DNA of 24,834 nucleotides from Pseudomonadota bacterium (lineage in GTDB: Bacteria > Pseudomonadota > Alphaproteobacteria > Rhizobiales > Xanthobacteraceae), in the NCBI GenBank assembly GCA_023404705.1, contig JAEYAU010000123.1:1-24834 (forward strand), read 5' to 3'. Shown here piece after piece: positions 20,982-24,834 of this stretch. The translations under genes were made by a program, and so were the position numbers. The notes below the pieces were generated by a model. That model searched no databases and had not been told where the DNA came from. It was given only the letters and a program-made list of their open reading frames with translations. How positions within the stretch are numbered: position 1 is the stretch's first letter; each line of letters opens with the position of its first letter.

Positions 20982-22193
20982 ATGGATTTCACGCTCACGC
21001 CCGAGGTCGAAGCACTTCGCCTGCGCACGCGCGCCTTCGTGGAAGAACACGTCATTCCGCTCGAGAGCGATCCCGCGAACTACGACGCGCATGAGAACAT
21101 CCGCCTCGACCTGGCGCGATCGCTCTACGAGAAGGCGAAAGCGGCCGGCCTCTGGGCGCCGCAGTCGCCGAAGGAGTTCGGCGGGATGGCGCTGCCGATC
21201 ACGGCCTGGGCCGTGATGTACGAGGAGGCGAACCGCTCGATCTTCGGGCCGGCCGTCATGAATTGCGCGGCACCGGACGACGGCAACATGAACGTGCTCT
21301 CCCGCGTCGGCACGCCGGCGCAGAAGGAGAAGTGGCTGCGGCCGATCGTGGAAGGAAAGGTGCGCTCCGCCTTCGCGATGACCGAGCCGCATCCGGGCGG
21401 CGGCTCGGATCCGACCATGATCCAGACCCGCGCCGAGCGCAAAGGCGACAAGTGGGTCATCAACGGCAACAAGTGGTTCATCACGGGCGCCGAGGAGGCC
21501 GCGCATTTCATCCTGGTGGCGCGCACCTCGGACGATCCGCGCCGCGGGCTCACCGCGTTCCTGTTTCACCGCGACCAGCCGGGCTGGCGCATCCTGCGGC
21601 GCATCGCGATCATGGGACCGGAGGAGCACGGCGGCCATTGCGAGCTCGCCTTCGAAGGCCTCGAGGTGCGCGACGAGGACGTGCTGATGGGCGTCGGCGA
21701 CGGGCTGAAGATGACGCAGATCCGGCTCGGCCCGGCGCGGCTCACGCACTGCATGCGCTGGCTCGGCCTCTCCAAGCGCTGCATGGAGATCGCGCAGGAG
21801 TATGTGGGCCGGCGCGAGGGTTTCGGCATCCGTCTGGCGGACCGCGAGAGCGTGCAGATCAAGCTGGGCGAGGTCGCGCACCAGATCGCGATCGGCCGGC
21901 TGCTGGTGATGCATGCGGCCTGGAAGCTCGAGCAGGGCGACCGCGCGCAGAAAGAAGTGTCCATGGCCAAGATCCATGTGGCCGACACCCTGCACAATGC
22001 CTGCGACACCGCGATCCAGCTCAACGGGGCGCGCGGCTACTCGAAGGACTCGATTCTGGAGTGGATCTACCGCTATGCACGGCAGGCGCGCCTCGTCGAC
22101 GGCGCCTCCGAAGTGCACAAGATGGTGCTCGCCCGCTTCATGCGCGAGGAAGGCAGCGATTTCTGGCGCTGGAGCGCTGGAAACCGCATCTAG
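20982..22193 (+). CDS. Acyl-CoA dehydrogenase-family flavoprotein (ACAD10/11-like)
   Basis: This 403-residue FAD enzyme has the full acyl-CoA dehydrogenase layout. There is an N-terminal helical domain, then FAMTEPHPGGGSDPTMIQT and WVINGNKWFITGAEEAAHFILVART in the beta domain, and the C-terminal helices with LNGARGYSKDSILEWIYRYARQARLVDGASEVHKMVLAR. The position of the usual catalytic Glu (YEGT in medium-chain enzymes) is Asp373 (VDGAS), as in the ACAD10/ACAD11 type (ADGPDEVH). The ATG at 20982 follows an AGAGGAGATGAGG ribosome-site region. It appears monocistronic between the divergent YeeE pair and the kinase. The acyl substrate is unknown. Confidence 0.93.
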   Translation: MDFTLTPEVEALRLRTRAFVEEHVIPLESDPANYDAHENIRLDLARSLYEKAKAAGLWAPQSPKEFGGMALPITAWAVMYEEANRSIFGPAVMNCAAPDDGNMNVLSRVGTPAQKEKWLRPIVEGKVRSAFAMTEPHPGGGSDPTMIQTRAERKGDKWVINGNKWFITGAEEAAHFILVARTSDDPRRGLTAFLFHRDQPGWRILRRIAIMGPEEHGGHCELAFEGLEVRDEDVLMGVGDGLKMTQIRLGPARLTHCMRWLGLSKRCMEIAQEYVGRREGFGIRLADRESVQIKLGEVAHQIAIGRLLVMHAAWKLEQGDRAQKEVSMAKIHVADTLHNACDTAIQLNGARGYSKDSILEWIYRYARQARLVDGASEVHKMVLARFMREEGSDFWRWSAGNRI

Positions 22194-22337
22194 CCTGCGG
22201 AGTTGTCGGCAGGTCTGCCAGCCGTTCGGCCCATAGGACGCCGCGCCACAAGCGGCCATAATTGGGAAGGATATGGATGGCCGAAGCATCGCGGGCGCGC
22301 CGAGCGCCCTCGCCCGAAAGAGACGCCAGGATCGCGT

Positions 22338-24677
22338 ATGGGGAAGGGTGGAGACAGCGCACGACGCCGCCTTTCCATGCGGGGCTATCTGGTCCTGCTG
22401 GTGCTCTCGGTGCTGGTGCCGGTGCTCTTGTTCACGGGCGTGCTGTTCGCGCGCTACTACGTGCTGGAGCTCGCCCGCATCGAGGAGGAGCTCAAGACCG
22501 ACGCGCGCAAGCTCGCCTTCGCGATCGACAACGATCTCGCGGGCCTGCAGTACACGCTGCAGACGCTCGCGACCTCGGACCGCCTCGGGCTGCGTGACTT
22601 CGCGGGCTTCTATCACGAGGCGGTGCGCGTGCGGGAGTTCCTCGGCGTCCACATCCTCCTGCGCGATACCAAGGGCCAGCAGCTGCTCAACACGCGGCTG
22701 CCCTGGGGCGCGCAGCTGCCGCTCGAGCCGCTCGCCGGCGATCGCCGCGTACTCGAGACCAAGAGCCCGGTGGTCACCGGCGTCATCATCGGTGCCGTCA
22801 CGCAGCAGCCGATCTTCAGCATCACGGTGCCGGTGATCGAGCAGGGCGAGGTGGCCTATTTCCTCAATCTCAGTCTGCCGCCGAGCCGGCTCGTCGATCT
22901 GCTCGGGCGCACCCTCGATCCCGGACGCTTCGCGGGCGTGTTCGATCGCGCAAGCGCGATTCTGGCCGTGAGCCCGAGCCGCGAGGACCTGGTCGGCACG
23001 CCGGCGCCGCCGAGCTTCGTGCAGCAGGTGAAGGGCGACGAAGGCGTCTGGCGCGGTCCCGGCATCGGCGGCCCGCTGGTGCGCGGCGCCTATGCGCGCT
23101 CGCGCCTCGCCGGGTGGTGGGTCTGGGTGAGCGTGCCCGAGCAGGCGGTGCAGCGCGCGCTGACCAATCCGCTGCTGGCGCTCGCTGCGCTCGGCGGCGG
23201 GCTGATGCTGCTCGCGATCGTCATCGCCTATGCGGTGGGCGGGCAGCTCTCGGGATCGATCCAGACACTCGCCAACGAGGCCGCCGCTCTCGGGCGCGGC
23301 GAGCTGCAGGGGGCGCAACGGCTGCCCGTGCGCGAGCTGGACGAGGTCGGCGAGGCGCTGGTCGCTGCGGGGACCGATCTGCGCGAGCGCGAACGCGAAC
23401 GGGATCGCGCCGAGCAGGATCTACGGCGGCTCTCTGAGACGCTCGAGAAGATGGTCTCGGAACGCACGCGTGAGCTCGTCAGCGAGATGCGCAAGCGCGC
23501 CGAGACCGAGGAGACCTTGCGCCAGGTGCAGAAGATGGAGGCGATCGGGCAATTGACCGGCGGCATCGCCCACGACTTCAACAACATGCTGGGCGTCGTA
23601 CTCGGCAACCTGGAGCTGGCGCAGCGCCGTCTCGCCAAGGGCGAGCGCTCGATCGACAATCTGCTCGCCAACGCGCTCGAAGGCGGCCGGCGCGCGGTCT
23701 CGCTCACGCAGCGGCTGCTTGCGTTTGCGCGCCAGCAGCCGCTCGCGCCCGAGCCGCTCGACGTCAACAAGCTCGTCTCCGGCATGTCGGAGCTGCTGCA
23801 CCGCAGTCTCGGCGAGGCCATCGAGCTGAAGAACACTCTCGCGGGCGACCTCTGGCGCATCCACGCGGATCCGAGCCAGCTCGAGAACGCGATCCTCAAT
23901 CTAGCGGTGAATGCGCGCGACGCCATGCCGGAGGGCGGCAAGCTCATCATCGAGACCCGCAACACGCGCCTCGACGAGGCCTATACGGCCGAGCATGCGG
24001 AGCTGACGCCCGGCGACTATGTGATGATCGCGGTGTGCGACACCGGCACGGGCATGCCGCCGGAGGTCGCCGAGAAGGCCTTCGACCCGTTCTTCACCAC
24101 CAAGGGCAGCGGCGTCGGCACCGGGCTCGGCCTGAGCCAGGTCTATGGCTTCGTCAAGCAGTCGGGCGGCCATGTGCGGATCGATACCGAGCCCGGCAAG
24201 GGCGCGACCATCCGCGTGTACCTGCCGCGTTATCGCGGCGCGTTGGAAGAATCCGCGAATGCGGTGGACAAGACGCCGCTGCCGACCGGCGACAGCAGCA
24301 TCACGGTGCTGGTGGTGGAGGATGAGTCGGGCGTCCGACGCTACTCGACGGACGCCTTGCGCGAGCTCGGCTACCGGGTGCTGGAGGCCGGCAATGCCGC
24401 CGAGGCGCTCGAGCTGATCGATGCCAACCACGACATCGCGCTGCTGTTCACCGACGTCGTCATGCCGAACATGAACGGCAAGCGGCTCGCCGAGATGGCG
24501 CTGCAGCAGCGGCCGTCGCTGCGCGTGCTGTTCACCACCGGCTATACGCGCGACGCCATCGTGCACAACGGCATGCTGGATCCGGGCGTGAACCTGCTGT
24601 CGAAGCCGTTCACGCTCGATCAGCTCGCGCGCAAGATCGCCGAGGTGCTGGCAGAAGACCGGACCGAGAGCTCGTAG
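22338..24677 (+). CDS. Hybrid sensor histidine kinase with C-terminal receiver
   Basis: This is a 779-residue protein. TM1 is at about residues 16-36 (LVLLVLSVLVPVLLFTGVLFA), followed by an extracytoplasmic sensor of ~240 residues, probably dCache-like. TM2 is at about 278-302 and is followed by a HAMP-like/coiled-coil linker with RERERERDRAEQDLRRLSETL. The HisKA phosphoacceptor is His412 (GGIAHDFNN). The ATPase boxes are N (NLAVNARDAMPEGG), G1 (DTGTGMP), F (FDPFFTTK) and G2 (GTGLGLS). The C-terminal receiver has phospho-acceptor Asp706 (LLFTDVVMPNMNG) and Lys in LLSKPFT. The ATG at 22338 has AGGA eight bases upstream; 22377 is the only other good candidate. No DNA-binding output gene lies next to it. 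The ligand is unknown. A strong hairpin follows. Confidence 0.92.
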   Translation: MGKGGDSARRRLSMRGYLVLLVLSVLVPVLLFTGVLFARYYVLELARIEEELKTDARKLAFAIDNDLAGLQYTLQTLATSDRLGLRDFAGFYHEAVRVREFLGVHILLRDTKGQQLLNTRLPWGAQLPLEPLAGDRRVLETKSPVVTGVIIGAVTQQPIFSITVPVIEQGEVAYFLNLSLPPSRLVDLLGRTLDPGRFAGVFDRASAILAVSPSREDLVGTPAPPSFVQQVKGDEGVWRGPGIGGPLVRGAYARSRLAGWWVWVSVPEQAVQRALTNPLLALAALGGGLMLLAIVIAYAVGGQLSGSIQTLANEAAALGRGELQGAQRLPVRELDEVGEALVAAGTDLRERERERDRAEQDLRRLSETLEKMVSERTRELVSEMRKRAETEETLRQVQKMEAIGQLTGGIAHDFNNMLGVVLGNLELAQRRLAKGERSIDNLLANALEGGRRAVSLTQRLLAFARQQPLAPEPLDVNKLVSGMSELLHRSLGEAIELKNTLAGDLWRIHADPSQLENAILNLAVNARDAMPEGGKLIIETRNTRLDEAYTAEHAELTPGDYVMIAVCDTGTGMPPEVAEKAFDPFFTTKGSGVGTGLGLSQVYGFVKQSGGHVRIDTEPGKGATIRVYLPRYRGALEESANAVDKTPLPTGDSSITVLVVEDESGVRRYSTDALRELGYRVLEAGNAAEALELIDANHDIALLFTDVVMPNMNGKRLAEMALQQRPSLRVLFTTGYTRDAIVHNGMLDPGVNLLSKPFTLDQLARKIAEVLAEDRTESS

Positions 24678-24680
24678 GCG

Positions 24681-24714
24681 CGAACGCGCCGGCAGCGGAC
24701 TGCCGGCGCGTTCG
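24681..24714. terminator. Perfect 15-bp hairpin after the kinase gene
   Basis: CGAACGCGCCGGCAG (24681-24695) and CTGCCGGCGCGTTCG (24700-24714) pair perfectly around the tetraloop CGGA. The hairpin starts 4 bp past the kinase stop and 20 bp from the stop of the convergent gene at the window end, so it probably serves both as a bidirectional terminator. Neither side has a clear T-run. Confidence 0.65.
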
Positions 24715-24733
24715 ATCAGAATTGACGAGAGAC

Positions 24734-24834
24734 TTAGCCGCCGGGCTGCAGCGTGAGGCCCGCGACGCCGAGCGCCAGATTGACTCCGGCCTGTGCCTGA
24801 ACCGAGAGCGGCTGCAGCTGCACCGTGCGGTTGC
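24734..24834 (-). CDS. C-terminal end of an unidentified gene (partial)
   Basis: On the minus strand an open frame enters from the right edge and stops at TAA (24736-24734). The visible 32-33 residues end in QAGVNLALGVAGLTLQPGG. Hydrophobic and polar residues alternate (TVQLQPLSVQAQ), which suggests beta strands, perhaps of an exported or surface protein. The convergent hairpin at 24681-24714 fits a gene ending here. The fragment is too short for family assignment. Confidence 0.5.
   Translation of the reverse strand, partial: NRTVQLQPLSVQAQAGVNLALGVAGLTLQPGG

Noticed and set aside
22273..22836. 187-residue open frame with a good ribosome site at the start of the kinase region
   Set aside because: GGGAAGG before the ATG at 22273 is attractive, but the frame is Arg/Ser/Ala-rich shadow sequence of the kinase. 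At most a short upstream peptide might be translated.
20892..23318. 808-residue minus-strand open frame
   Set aside because: Covers the acyl-CoA dehydrogenase and kinase on the opposite strand; no motif or ribosome site.

Overview
The window is high-GC DNA (roughly two-thirds G+C by eye) with dense genes and dispersed palindromic repeats. The ornithine decarboxylase / homospermidine synthase pair, its structured leader, a COG0523 GTPase next to a WD40 protein, a cobalt-type nitrile hydratase and the repeat families together suggest an alphaproteobacterium of the order Hyphomicrobiales (Bradyrhizobium/Xanthobacteraceae-like). This is an inference from gene content; no rRNA or marker gene is present.

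Layout, left to right. 1-88: the right part of a dispersed repeat. 157-2582 (+): COG0523 metal GTPase, WD40 protein and a small exported protein. 2608-2753: nested palindromic repeat. 2840-6116 (-): polyamine operon, read as ornithine decarboxylase, GNAT acetyltransferase, homospermidine synthase, with a terminator at 2786-2816 and a ~500-nt structured leader (speF-motif candidate) in front of the decarboxylase. 6727-6972 (-): small two-helix membrane protein. 7160-11055 (+): M3 oligopeptidase and a gamma-glutamyltransferase-family protein, separated by a ~100-bp palindromic repeat. 11145-12868 (+): DUF1007 protein overlapping a NicO-type nickel/cobalt exporter with a His-rich loop. 12926-14578: MFS exporter divergent from an ArsR-type regulator with a palindromic operator candidate between them. 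14579-15414: ~0.84 kb of highly structured non-coding DNA, including a run of adjacent hairpins. 15415-17095 (-): cobalt-type nitrile hydratase alpha, beta and accessory protein. 17152-19997 (+): TRAP transporter DctQ and DctM plus an SDR dehydrogenase. 19994-20860 (-): YeeE/YedE-type sulfur transporter halves. 20982-22193 (+): acyl-CoA dehydrogenase with Asp in place of the usual catalytic Glu. 22338-24677 (+): hybrid sensor kinase. 24734-24834 (-): tail of a further gene.

How the parts work together. Polyamine synthesis is a clear unit: ornithine to putrescine, then homospermidine, probably controlled by the leader RNA. Metal handling is a recurring theme: the COG0523 GTPase, the NicO transporter and the nitrile hydratase alpha subunit all carry His-rich stretches, and the hydratase active site is of the cobalt type. 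The most unusual non-coding signal is the hairpin array at 15065-15249. In it, successive 21-nt hairpins at a 23-nt pitch have unrelated stems but nearly the same 7-nt loop.
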